A DNA stretch of 64,000 bases. Origin: Butyrivibrio sp. NC2007. Lineage in GTDB: Bacteria; Bacillota; Clostridia; Lachnospirales; Lachnospiraceae. Of this stretch, positions 43,690 to 51,067 are shown in pieces (position 1 is the stretch's first letter; each line of letters opens with the position of its first letter). Position numbers and translations under genes: made by a program. The notes beneath the pieces were generated by a model that had not been told where the DNA came from, made no database searches, and worked only from the letters and a program-made list of their open reading frames with translations. Where the stretch lies: positions 186,001 through 250,000 of the forward strand of contig NZ_ATWY01000001.1 of the NCBI RefSeq assembly GCF_000421405.1, given 5' to 3'.

Positions 43690-44766
43690 ATGCAAAACAA
43701 TAGAAAAGATGAAAAATACTATAACGAACAGGATAAATTAAACACTATCAGGATGCGAGAAGTCTTAGATACCCTTCCCAGGTTCTGCAGACAGTATTTC
43801 AGAGGTATCGAGCAGAGAACCTCCGCCAGAACCAGACTTGGATACGCCTATGATCTTCGCATCTTTTTTGAGTTCCTTAAAAACAACAATCCGTCTCTTT
43901 CAAAAACACCTATTCCTGAATTCTCACTGGAGATCCTTAACAGAGTTTCTCGTGAAGACCTCGAGGAATATATGGAGTATCTCTCACTTTATGAGAAGGA
44001 TGAAAAAGAGCTTTCTAACACCGAACAGGGTAAAAAGAGAAAAATGTCTGCCCTTCGTTCCATGTTTACATATTTTTATAAGAGCGAGCTTATAGAACGC
44101 AATACAGCTGAGCTTGTTGATATGCCCAAGCTCCATGAGCATGAAATCATCAGACTTGAGCCAAATGAGGTAGCCATATTATTGGATCAGGTTGAAGCCG
44201 GTGAAAAACTCACCAAATCACAGCAGAAATACCATGAAAAGACCAAGCTCAGAGATCTTGCAATGTTAACTCTGCTTCTTGGAACCGGTATTCGTGTTTC
44301 TGAGTGTGTTGGAATTGATATTGACGATATTGACTACGATAATAACGGTCTTAGTATTCATAGAAAAGGTGGTTATAACACAACCATCTATTTCCCTGAC
44401 GAAGTAAGAACTGCTCTTCTCGATTATTATGAGCAGCGAAAGCTCATTCCGGCCTGCGAAGGAAGTGAAAAAGCGTTTTTCTTATCACTTCAGAACAAGC
44501 GCATAACTGTAAGAGCAGTTGAAAATCTTGTTAAGAAATATGCCAGAAATGTTACTACTCTCAAAAAAATAACTCCCCATAAACTGAGGAGTACTTTTGG
44601 TACAAACTTGTACAGAGAATCCGGAGATATATATCTGGTTGCTGATGTACTTGGTCACAAGGACGTTAATACAACCAGAAAGCATTACGCAGCCCAGGAA
44701 GACGAAAACAGACGCAGAGCTGCCCGAATGGTTAAGCTAAGAGAAAATAAAGATAATCCTGACTAA
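43690..44766 (+). CDS. Tyrosine recombinase of the XerC/XerD type
   Basis: A 358-residue site-specific recombinase. The N-terminal SAM-like DNA-binding domain (about 45-150) includes RTRLGYAYDLRIFFEFL. The catalytic domain has the Arg in GTGIRVSE, a lysine in the HRKGG hairpin, HKLRST (His-X-X-Arg), LGHKDVNTTRKHY with the His and the nucleophile Tyr. No att-like duplication, excisionase or phage gene is nearby, and the neighbours are housekeeping genes, so a chromosome-dimer resolution role is more likely than a mobile-element integrase. It has about 40 extra N-terminal residues. It appears to be leaderless. It ends 4 bp from the convergent DHH gene. Confidence 0.86.
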   Translation: MQNNRKDEKYYNEQDKLNTIRMREVLDTLPRFCRQYFRGIEQRTSARTRLGYAYDLRIFFEFLKNNNPSLSKTPIPEFSLEILNRVSREDLEEYMEYLSLYEKDEKELSNTEQGKKRKMSALRSMFTYFYKSELIERNTAELVDMPKLHEHEIIRLEPNEVAILLDQVEAGEKLTKSQQKYHEKTKLRDLAMLTLLLGTGIRVSECVGIDIDDIDYDNNGLSIHRKGGYNTTIYFPDEVRTALLDYYEQRKLIPACEGSEKAFFLSLQNKRITVRAVENLVKKYARNVTTLKKITPHKLRSTFGTNLYRESGDIYLVADVLGHKDVNTTRKHYAAQEDENRRRAARMVKLRENKDNPD

Positions 44767-44770
44767 ATCT

Positions 44771-46294
44771 CTAGGCATTTGCATAAGTCTTTCTGAAAAG
44801 AGATTTCTCAACTATAAAAATGTCATGTGGATCATCTACGCTGACAGCTATATAATCGCCTTTTTTACCCACCATGTATGTTTCTGATTCCCAATATGGA
44901 AACAGCTTGGTGGTTTTTTCTAACTTCCGGGCATAGACATTCATCTCACCTGTCGAGATGCATCCCTTTGCATCGGGAACAAGCGGATATATCTTGCCGT
45001 TATCCGCATCCTTAATTGTAGGCGTGTAATCCAGATTGAGCTTGAATCTCTTGCCTGTAGTTGTATATGCGCTTTCAAATTTCTCTTCAGATATAGCGGT
45101 AACATCTCCGCCTATACCTATTATCAATACTGTGTTGTCCTTGATCTGGACGTTAACATCGCCCTTAAGTGTTCGAACTATGGCCATATTACCTGAAGGT
45201 ACATGCTTCTGAGGGCGTACATATCCAACAACCAATGGACTCTTTACATACTTGGTCATACTGGCTGTATCAAGTTTAGCTTTTTTGGCGTAGATGATCT
45301 CTGAGTTCTCAAAATAATCATTCATACGATCTTTGATGATATTTGAAATTGAATATTTCGCAGAATCATCATCTATTTCTATGAATTCAGGATAAACTTT
45401 CTTGATCAGTTCGTTTTTAAGAAGTCCGCCGGCTTTCTCGGTGTGTCCGCCGCCGGAACCGATTCTTGCAGAAAGAAATGCTGCAAGTTCATCAGCTCTG
45501 GTCTCCGGAACGCAGCTTCTGATTGAGAACTTTTTTCCAAAGTTAAGCACCGTATAAACTATACATACATCAATTGTATCTACAGCTACAATAAAGTCTC
45601 CAATAAGGCCTAATATATTAGGATCACAAGGTTCGCTTCTAAGAATCGCATAGTGATTGTCCTTGTGATATTCAACGCCAAGCATTGCGACTCCGGCGAT
45701 TCTAGCCTCTTTGAGTGTCAGGTTCATATTTTTAAGACGAAGAATAAGCGCCTTATCATAATCCAGTGAATCGATCATATCTCGATCCAGAGGATGTGAC
45801 ATCTCGGAGAAAGCATTGGTATCAGAATAAAGTCCATAATAAAGAGCTGTTGAGACTTTTTTGTCCAACAGTTTATCTTCATCTTCAATCTTTAACAAAT
45901 TCCAGATTACAGTACAGGAGCTTCCAAGATTACTTCTTACTTCATTTATCTTTGGAAGATTTCCGGATACCTGGTGGTGATCGATAACAGCGATTTCTTT
46001 TGCACTAAACCTACGTACATTTCCTTCACCATATTGGCAATCCGTCATTAAAAGAAGTTCAGGCTTTGTCTTTAAATTCTGAACATATTCGATAGGAATG
46101 CGCAATTTCTTGATCAGATAGACAAGATTACTCTTGCTTATCTCAAAATTGCCTGAATAAATAAATCTGACTTTCTTGTGATACGCTTGAAAATATCTGT
46201 ACAGAACATATCCTGAACAGATAGCATCTGCATCAGGATTGTCATGACACTGTATAACTATTGAATTATACTTTAATAGACTTGATAATTTCAT
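44771..46294 (-). CDS. DHH-family phosphoesterase with extra C-terminal region
   Basis: A 507-residue cytoplasmic protein. The N-terminal 320 residues have DHH/DHHA1 phosphoesterase motifs: CHDNPDADAI, LLMTDCQY, AVIDHHQ (the DHH motif), SDTNAF and the C-terminal GSGGGHTEKAGG substrate motif. Relatives degrade nanoRNAs, pAp or c-di-AMP/pApA. The last 180 residues (with KLDTASMTKYVKSPLVVGYVRPQKH, LIIGIGGDVTAI) belong to no domain I recognise. AAGGGG precedes the ATG. The substrate is not predictable from sequence. The promoter overlaps an inverted repeat. Confidence 0.8.
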   Translation of the reverse strand: MKLSSLLKYNSIVIQCHDNPDADAICSGYVLYRYFQAYHKKVRFIYSGNFEISKSNLVYLIKKLRIPIEYVQNLKTKPELLLMTDCQYGEGNVRRFSAKEIAVIDHHQVSGNLPKINEVRSNLGSSCTVIWNLLKIEDEDKLLDKKVSTALYYGLYSDTNAFSEMSHPLDRDMIDSLDYDKALILRLKNMNLTLKEARIAGVAMLGVEYHKDNHYAILRSEPCDPNILGLIGDFIVAVDTIDVCIVYTVLNFGKKFSIRSCVPETRADELAAFLSARIGSGGGHTEKAGGLLKNELIKKVYPEFIEIDDDSAKYSISNIIKDRMNDYFENSEIIYAKKAKLDTASMTKYVKSPLVVGYVRPQKHVPSGNMAIVRTLKGDVNVQIKDNTVLIIGIGGDVTAISEEKFESAYTTTGKRFKLNLDYTPTIKDADNGKIYPLVPDAKGCISTGEMNVYARKLEKTTKLFPYWESETYMVGKKGDYIAVSVDDPHDIFIVEKSLFRKTYANA

Positions 46295-46304
46295 AACGTT
46301 TCCC

Positions 46305-46326
46305 CTTGATACTATATTATATCAAG
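46305..46326 (-). promoter_or_regulatory. -10 element within an inverted repeat upstream of the DHH gene
   Basis: CTTGATA (46305-46311) and TATCAAG (46320-46326) form 7-bp arms, and the minus-strand -10 TATAAT (46321-46316) lies inside. This could be an operator, or a small hairpin at the 5' end. Confidence 0.45.
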
Positions 46327-46351
46327 AGAAAGCATAAAGCTATAATAATTA

Positions 46352-46771
46352 TTATTTAAATTCAGCTGAATAATACGGTACTACAATATCTTCTCCTGCA
46401 TTAATTGTGTTAGGGTCTGAAATTGCATTTATCGTACAGATCTCACCTATATACTCATTAAGATTGTCATAATTATCTTCCGAGAAATTGGCATTTGCAA
46501 TGTTCCAGAGAGTCTCATCACTGTGTACGGTCACAGTCTTGTAATACTTAAATGATGGTTCGTATTCATCTGACTGAGCTGATGACATAACTGTTGTTCC
46601 GATAAAAGCAAAAAGAAATATAACAAAAGCAATTGTAAGGCCAAGAAGGAAATACTGTCTTCTTACTATTCTCTGACGTCTGATCTTGTTCTGCTGAATT
46701 CTGATCTCGCTAACACTGTTATATCTTGGGTTGTTATAAAGACTTGCTGCTGCTCTCATTGCCTCGCTCAT
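46352..46771 (-). CDS. yneA: LysM-domain membrane protein, YneA-like SOS cell-division inhibitor
   Basis: A 139-residue protein with a basic cytoplasmic N-terminus, one membrane segment (about 41-63) and an extracellular LysM domain (YYKTVTVHSDETLWNIANANF to INAGEDIVVPYY). Size, topology and divergent position next to lexA are those of YneA, which delays septation during DNA damage. The gene has a near-consensus promoter covered by two LexA-type boxes. GAGGTGG precedes the ATG. The symbol is by analogy; sequence similarity to B. subtilis YneA outside LysM is low by eye. Confidence 0.8.
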   Translation of the reverse strand: MSEAMRAAASLYNNPRYNSVSEIRIQQNKIRRQRIVRRQYFLLGLTIAFVIFLFAFIGTTVMSSAQSDEYEPSFKYYKTVTVHSDETLWNIANANFSEDNYDNLNEYIGEICTINAISDPNTINAGEDIVVPYYSAEFK

Positions 46772-46805
46772 ATCTCCACCTCATCAAAAAGCCAAACACA
46801 TGTTA

Positions 46806-46876
46806 CGAACAATTGTTCTGATATAAATATATCGAACATATTTTCTGTTGTCAATACTTTTTCGAACATATTTTCC
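46806..46876. promoter_or_regulatory. Three LexA (SOS) boxes between yneA-like gene and lexA
   Basis: CGAAC-AATT-GTTCT (46806-46819), CGAAC-ATAT-TTTCT (46833-46846) and CGAAC-ATAT-TTTCC (46863-46876) resemble the Firmicute SOS box CGAAC-N4-GTTCG. The first is the best. The middle box lies in the spacer of the yneA-like promoter, and the third just upstream of the lexA -35. Confidence 0.82.
46826..46854 (-). promoter_or_regulatory. Promoter of the yneA-like gene
   Basis: On the minus strand TTGACA (46854-46849) and TATATT (46831-46826) are 17 bp apart. A LexA box sits in the spacer and another at the start site. Confidence 0.82.
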
Positions 46877-46886
46877 GAACAAACAT

Positions 46887-46915
46887 TTGCTTTATCAAAA
46901 AAGCTGTGCTATACT
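46887..46915 (+). promoter_or_regulatory. lexA promoter
   Basis: TTGCTT (46887-46892) and TATACT (46910-46915) are 17 bp apart, about 32 bp before the lexA ATG. Confidence 0.65.
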
Positions 46916-46946
46916 TAATGCAGAAAATACGTCAGGAGGAGCCATT

Positions 46947-47564
46947 ATGCCAAAAGGAAAAATTTCGCCCAAGCAGCAGGAAATTCTTGAGTATATCAAA
47001 GAGCAGACTCTTTCAAGAGGTTTCCCGCCGGCTGTACGTGATATATGTAAGGCAGTTAATCTTAAATCTACATCTTCCGTACACTCTCATCTTGAGACAC
47101 TTGAGAAGAACGGATATATCAGAAGAGATCCAACCAAGCCCCGTGCTATAGAGATCTGTGATGATGGCTTTAATATGGTCAGAACCGAGATTGTCAGCAT
47201 ACCGGTAGTCGGACAGGTAGCTGCCGGAACTCCTATTCTGGCCGAGGAGAACATCGATTCCTACATTCCTATCCCTGCAGAAATGTGTCCCAAAGGCGCA
47301 GATGCCTTTATTCTTAATGTTAAGGGTGATTCAATGATAAATGCAGGTATTTACAATGGTGACAAGCTCTTTGTCCAGGTATGCAACACTGCTAAGAACG
47401 GCGACCAGGTAGTTGCCCTAATTGACGATTCAGCCACCGTTAAGACCTATTACAAGGAAAAAGATCATATAAGACTCCAGCCAGAGAACGATACCATGGA
47501 TCCAATAATTGTTAATGATTGCAAGATTCTTGGCAAGGTATTTGGCGTGATGAGATTCTACTAA
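46947..47564 (+). CDS. lexA: SOS repressor LexA
   Basis: A 205-residue repressor and autoprotease. The N-terminal winged helix (SPKQQEILEYIKEQTLSRGFPPAVRDICKAV, SSVHSHLETL) binds SOS boxes. The cleavage site is in GQVAAGTPI (Ala-Gly), with the catalytic Ser in GDSMINAGI and Lys in ATVKTYY. RecA on single-stranded DNA triggers cleavage and derepression. ATG at 46947 has CAGGAGGA upstream; a longer frame to a TTG at 46848 runs through the operator region and is rejected. Its natural terminator downstream has been split by an IS. Confidence 0.96.
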   Translation: MPKGKISPKQQEILEYIKEQTLSRGFPPAVRDICKAVNLKSTSSVHSHLETLEKNGYIRRDPTKPRAIEICDDGFNMVRTEIVSIPVVGQVAAGTPILAEENIDSYIPIPAEMCPKGADAFILNVKGDSMINAGIYNGDKLFVQVCNTAKNGDQVVALIDDSATVKTYYKEKDHIRLQPENDTMDPIIVNDCKILGKVFGVMRFY

Positions 47565-47575
47565 ATACAAAAATT

Positions 47576-47591
47576 AAGGGGCAGACAATTT
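47576..47591 (+). terminator. Left half of the lexA/rsfS terminator, separated by the IS
   Basis: AAGGGGCAGACAA (47576-47588) is the exact reverse complement of TTGTCTGCCCCTT at the far side of the IS (49129-49141). With the IS and one TTT copy removed they join into a GC-rich hairpin with a flanking T run, a typical bidirectional terminator. Confidence 0.85.
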
Positions 47592-47620
47592 TGAGGTGAC
47601 CCCCAAAAGTTAGACTTTTA

Positions 47621-47655
47621 AGCGTAGCAGTTTTATGGCTGCTACGCTGTTTTTA
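47621..47655 (+). terminator. Hairpin inside the left end of the IS
   Basis: AGCGTAGCAG (47621-47630) pairs with CTGCTACGCT (47639-47648), followed by GTTTTT on the plus strand. It would stop transcripts entering from lexA; on the minus strand it lacks a T run. Confidence 0.75.
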
Positions 47656-48471
47656 TGCAGCCAAGAGGTTGAGTCTATACTGGACAGGACTCATCCATCC
47701 TAGTTTCTCTTTAATTCTTTGTTCGTTGTAATACTTTATATATCGCTCTATTTCAGCTTTCAATTCTTCGTAACTATAATAAACTACTACATAATAGATT
47801 TCTTGCTTTAGCAGTCCGAAGAAGTTTTCCATTACCGAATTATCTAAGCAGTTACCTTTTCTGGACATGCTTTGGAAGATGCATTCTTGTTTTAGCCGAT
47901 GGGAATAAGCCTTCATCTGGTAAGCCCATCCCTGATCTGAATGGAAGGTCCTACGATAAGGACAGTCTGATGTGATTTCTATCGCCTGTTCAAGAGCATC
48001 CATTACATTCTTGGCAGATGGATGTTTATCTATTCCAAAACTTAGTATTTCTCCATTACACATATCCATAAATGGATCCAGATAGAGCTTGTGCATGGTC
48101 AAGTGACCTTTTGTATCTACTTCATAGTACTTTAGCTCTGTTGTATCGGTGGTTATTTTCTGGTGCGGTATATGGGTATTAAACCTTCTCTTAATCCTGT
48201 TAGGAGCAACGGTTCCTACTTTCCCTTTGTAGGAACTGTATTTTCTGCTCTTACGAGTAAAGGATGTCACCTGGAGTCCTAGCTTCTGCATAATTCGTTG
48301 AACCTTCTTTTTGTTGACCTTGTATCCCTGGTTATTTAATTCGCCTACCACTCTACGATAACCATAGTCCTTGTTCCTCGCGCGTATAGCAAGAATCGTT
48401 TCTTCTAGCACTTTATCTGGATTCTCCCGGTCAAATCTCTTTTGCCAGTACATAAATGTAGCCTTTGGCAT
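47653..48471 (-). CDS. IS150-type transposase OrfB (DDE catalytic domain)
   Basis: The displayed frame gives 272 residues. The IS3-family integrase core is visible: TTDTTE (first Asp), FHSDQGWAYQ (second Asp), SRKGNCLDNSVMENFFG (Glu), plus the helix-turn-helix-like HTH_21 segment YGYRRVVGELNNQG. It acts with OrfA in transposition. The frame stays open upstream of the ATG (…INSLRRQFKLKDLLSYTG), so the functional protein is probably an OrfAB fusion made by -1 frameshifting near 48545-48549 (A-rich stretch on the minus strand). No nonsense mutation seen. Confidence 0.92.
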   Translation of the reverse strand: MPKATFMYWQKRFDRENPDKVLEETILAIRARNKDYGYRRVVGELNNQGYKVNKKKVQRIMQKLGLQVTSFTRKSRKYSSYKGKVGTVAPNRIKRRFNTHIPHQKITTDTTELKYYEVDTKGHLTMHKLYLDPFMDMCNGEILSFGIDKHPSAKNVMDALEQAIEITSDCPYRRTFHSDQGWAYQMKAYSHRLKQECIFQSMSRKGNCLDNSVMENFFGLLKQEIYYVVVYYSYEELKAEIERYIKYYNEQRIKEKLGWMSPVQYRLNLLAA

Positions 48472-48494
48472 ACCTGTATATGAGAGAAGGTCTT

Positions 48495-49070
48495 TTAGTT
48501 TGAACTGTCTTCGGAGGCTGTTGATGATTCGCGCCGTTCTCTCATTTTTGCTTCGTCCTCTAAACGCAGCCTCCTCAGTTCTTTTAAAAATGCATTCTCT
48601 ATTCTTAGCTTCAGCAGCTCATCCTCTAACTCTTTAACATGCTCTGCACTTGTATCAACTGGACTCTCAATGGGCAGAGTAGAAGATTTCTTTTCCGGCT
48701 TTTCCAATGTTTTCCTTCGACCTTTCTTGTGAGGTCTCAATGCATCAGAACCTGCTACACGAAAGCGCTTTACCCAGTTAACAATCATGCTTGGATTAGT
48801 GATTCCTTCTTGTAGAGCTAAATCCTGATATGAGATTTCACTTGATAAATATAACTCTACAACAGAAAGCTTCTTCTCGAAAGAATAACTATCTTTTTTT
48901 CGAGATCGTTTCAGACCATCATCACCAAACTTATTGTAATTATTAACCCATTCGATGATATGCTGTGAACTTGCGATACCATACTTTTCTGCCAAAAAGT
49001 TCCTTCCGCCTTCACCTTTGAGGTATGCTAGGACTACCTTTTTCTTAAATTCAAAATCATATTTTGCCAT
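48495..49070 (-). CDS. IS150-type transposase OrfA (helix-turn-helix)
   Basis: A 191-residue protein with two helix-turn-helix units (YDFEFKKKVVLAYLKGEGGRN and SFEKKLSVVELYLSSEISYQD), a basic RPHKKGRRKT stretch and a C-terminal leucine-zipper-like coiled coil (ELEDELLKLRIENAFLKEL) used for dimerisation. GGAGGT lies 10 nt before the ATG at 49070. It binds the IS ends and supplies the N-terminal part of the OrfAB transposase. Intact. Confidence 0.9.
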   Translation of the reverse strand: MAKYDFEFKKKVVLAYLKGEGGRNFLAEKYGIASSQHIIEWVNNYNKFGDDGLKRSRKKDSYSFEKKLSVVELYLSSEISYQDLALQEGITNPSMIVNWVKRFRVAGSDALRPHKKGRRKTLEKPEKKSSTLPIESPVDTSAEHVKELEDELLKLRIENAFLKELRRLRLEDEAKMRERRESSTASEDSSN

Positions 49071-49128
49071 AAAAATACCGACCTCCAAAAAGTTAGATTT
49101 TTGGTCTAACTTTTGGGGGTCGGTACAT

Positions 49129-49145
49129 TTTGTCTGCCCCTTTTT
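49129..49145 (-). terminator. Right half of the lexA/rsfS terminator, separated by the IS
   Basis: TTGTCTGCCCCTT plus TTT; it pairs with 47576-47588 on the other side of the IS. On the minus strand it lies directly after rsfS, which has therefore also lost its intact terminator. Confidence 0.8.
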
Positions 49146-49159
49146 ATGCTTTATTTGAC

Positions 49160-49522
49160 TTATTTAAGATCGGCAGTATCTATCTGCTTACCGTCTCTCC
49201 AGATTCTCTCAAGATCGTAGAAAAGTCTGTTCTCGCTGTCGAAGACATGAACAACGATATCTCCGAAATCAAGAAGTATCCAGTTTGCTCCTTCATAGCC
49301 TTCTACATTCTTGGTCATGTAGCCAGCTCTTCCAAGCTTTTCCTGAACATTATCAGCAAGGGCCTGAACCTGATTTCTGTTGGTTCCGGCAGCGATAATG
49401 AAGAAATCACCGAGAGTTGAAATCTCACTTATATCAATTACCCTTATATCCTCGCCCTTTCTGTCTTCAAGGGCGTCAACTGCCATAGCAGCCATTTTCT
49501 TTGAAACTTCAATATCTGACAT
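49160..49522 (-). CDS. rsfS: Ribosomal silencing factor RsfS
   Basis: A 120-residue factor that binds uL14 and blocks subunit joining under starvation. VDALEDRKGEDIRVIDISEISTLGDFFIIAAGTNRNQVQALADNV and YEGANWILLDFGDIVVHVF are the family signature (formerly Iojap/YbeB). Length is typical. It is the last gene of the rplU-led run on the minus strand, 14 bp after yqeK. The IS has removed its original terminator. Confidence 0.95.
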   Translation of the reverse strand: MSDIEVSKKMAAMAVDALEDRKGEDIRVIDISEISTLGDFFIIAAGTNRNQVQALADNVQEKLGRAGYMTKNVEGYEGANWILLDFGDIVVHVFDSENRLFYDLERIWRDGKQIDTADLK

Positions 49523-49536
49523 GTATACCTCTTTCC

Positions 49537-50118
49537 TTATTTGTAGAATTTTTTATAGAATTCATAGGCGTTCATGGTCGCCTCATCAACTTCTTTTCCG
49601 ATTGTCTTAAGATAAATTACCGAATCATGCAGAATATGTGCAAGACACTTGTCGAGGTCTGTAAATGCCTCTTTTCTTATCTCAGCCATATTCTCAAGCG
49701 GTCTTCTGTTTGGCTCAATGAAGTCGGCGATATATACGATCTTCTCGAGAAGAGTCATATCCTCTCTTCCTGTGGTATGCCATCTTATAGCACCAAGAAT
49801 CTCGGGATCATAGACATCGTACTTTGTTCTGGCCAGATACATACCGACTTTTGCATGTAAAAGAGAATGGTTCTTTCTCTCTACTTCTGTTATCTCGATA
49901 TCATTCTTTTCACAGATCTTGATCTGTTCTTCATGAGTCATACACTTGGCGCAGTCATGAAGATATCCTGCGATAAGAGCTTTCTCGATATCAGCGCCGT
50001 ACAAAAAGGCCATATTGGCAGCTGTATATGCCACTCCCAGGGTATGGTCAAATCTGTCGGGTTTAAGTTCATTTTCAAGCTGCTTGCGCAGTTTCTGAGA
50101 CACTTCGATTATCTTCAT
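49537..50118 (-). CDS. yqeK: YqeK-type HD phosphohydrolase (Ap4A symmetrical hydrolase)
   Basis: A 193-residue HD-domain protein that likely cleaves diadenosine tetraphosphate into two ADP. HTLGVAYTAANMAFLYG, GYLHDCAKCMTHEE (HD motif), NHSLLHAKVGMYLAR and AIRWHTTGREDMTLLEKIVYIADFIEPNR are typical. ATG at 50118 is chosen, with AAAGGG 10 nt upstream; ATG at 50139 would add seven residues overlapping nadD. It lies between nadD and rsfS, the normal Firmicute order. Confidence 0.92.
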   Translation of the reverse strand: MKIIEVSQKLRKQLENELKPDRFDHTLGVAYTAANMAFLYGADIEKALIAGYLHDCAKCMTHEEQIKICEKNDIEITEVERKNHSLLHAKVGMYLARTKYDVYDPEILGAIRWHTTGREDMTLLEKIVYIADFIEPNRRPLENMAEIRKEAFTDLDKCLAHILHDSVIYLKTIGKEVDEATMNAYEFYKKFYK

Positions 50119-50723
50119 CTGTATAATCCCTTTATGCACATAAATTCAATACACTCATCAGGTAAAAGATATCTTACAGATCTTCCAGTCTTAACACGCT
50201 GTCTTATGTCTGTTGAGGAAATATCAATTCTGTTAAAGGTCATTATCCTGATATCCGCACCGAATCTTGTATTAAGCTCACGTCTCTTTCTGTCGAGAGC
50301 AGGAAGATCGTCCTCTTCTCTGACTGCAGCAAGAATTACGCAGGATTTCAAGAGCTCATCTGCCTTATACCAGGAATCAATACCGATTATTGAATCTCCG
50401 CCGAGAATAAGATAAAGTTCATCGCCGGGATACATAAGCTTAAGCTCATTGATGGTATCAATGGTATATGTGCCTTCAGGCTTATCAATTTCAAGTCTTG
50501 AGCAGGTAAAATACGGGTTATCCGCAATTGCCATTTTGACCATCTGATAACGGGTATCGCCGCTTGAAATCTCAGTCCTGTTCTTTAAATGAGCCAGATT
50601 GTTTGGCATAAAGATTATTCTGTCCAGAGAAAACTGCTCTCTGGCAGACTCTCCAAGAAGAAGGTGTCCATTGTGAATAGGATCAAATGTACCGCCCAGT
50701 ATACCAATCTTTCTGCATTCCAT
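50115..50723 (-). CDS. nadD: Nicotinate-nucleotide adenylyltransferase
   Basis: A 202-residue enzyme forming deamido-NAD from nicotinate mononucleotide and ATP. GGTFDPIHNGHLLLGE carries the nucleotidyl-transferase H-X-G-H-type motif; ISSTDIRQRVKTGRSVRYLLPDECIEFM is the C-terminal substrate motif. Length fits. GGAGG precedes the ATG. It overlaps yqeK by 4 bp and is 32 bp after yhbY. Confidence 0.95.
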   Translation of the reverse strand: MECRKIGILGGTFDPIHNGHLLLGESAREQFSLDRIIFMPNNLAHLKNRTEISSGDTRYQMVKMAIADNPYFTCSRLEIDKPEGTYTIDTINELKLMYPGDELYLILGGDSIIGIDSWYKADELLKSCVILAAVREEDDLPALDRKRRELNTRFGADIRIMTFNRIDISSTDIRQRVKTGRSVRYLLPDECIEFMCIKGLYR

Positions 50724-50755
50724 ATTAGTGCCTCCAACATGGTATATTTTTGAGT

Positions 50756-51067
50756 TTACTCAGCCTTTTTAGTCTTAGGAAGGATTATCTTCGGGTCATC
50801 CTTAAAAGGTTTATATAATACAAATTTTCTTCCGATTACCTGAACAAGGTCAGATCTTGTTCTCTCAGCAACAGTGTTTGCAACTTCCTTAACATCCTCA
50901 AGGCAGTTCTTAAGCACTGTGATCTTAACGAGCTCATGTGTGTTAAAGGTCTCTGCAATTGCGCTGGTGATCTCCGGTGTTACAGTGGCTTTTCCAATCT
51001 GGAAAACCGGCTCAAGGTCAGCTGCAAGTCCCTTTAAATAAGCTCTTTGTTTACTTGTTAATGTCAT
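50756..51067 (-). CDS. yhbY: YhbY-type CRM-domain RNA-binding protein
   Basis: A 103-residue protein, almost entirely the CRM (YhbY) domain: LTSKQRAYLKGLAADLEPVFQIGK, HELVKITVLKNC and QVIGRKFVLYKP. It associates with pre-50S ribosomal particles. It overlaps obg by one base and lies before nadD, a well-conserved order. Confidence 0.93.
   Translation of the reverse strand: MTLTSKQRAYLKGLAADLEPVFQIGKATVTPEITSAIAETFNTHELVKITVLKNCLEDVKEVANTVAERTRSDLVQVIGRKFVLYKPFKDDPKIILPKTKKAE

Larger units (their letters stand above)
47592..49127 (-). mobile_element. Complete IS3-family insertion sequence, IS150 group (1536 bp)
   Basis: Terminal inverted repeats at 47592-47615 (TGAGGTGACCCCC...) and 49127-49104 (TGTACCGACCCCC...) match at 20 of 24 positions and have the TG...CA ends and GACCCCCAAAAGTTAGAC pattern of IS150 relatives. 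TTT on both sides (47589-47591, 49128-49130) is a 3-bp target duplication. It carries orfA and orfB on the minus strand, apparently intact, so may be active. It lies in the loop of a terminator hairpin. Confidence 0.93.

Noticed and set aside
43690..44766. Tyrosine recombinase as marker of an integrated element
   Set aside because: Flanking genes are housekeeping, no att-like repeats, excisionase or phage genes are near, so a Xer-type role is preferred.
46848..46946. Upstream extension of lexA from a TTG
   Set aside because: It would translate through a LexA box and the lexA promoter; the ATG at 46947 has a strong ribosome-binding site and the family start.
49867..50415. Plus-strand ORF of about 182 codons opposite yqeK and nadD
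   Set aside because: Both minus-strand genes have clear motifs and coupled starts; the ORF has no ribosome-binding site and no family resemblance.
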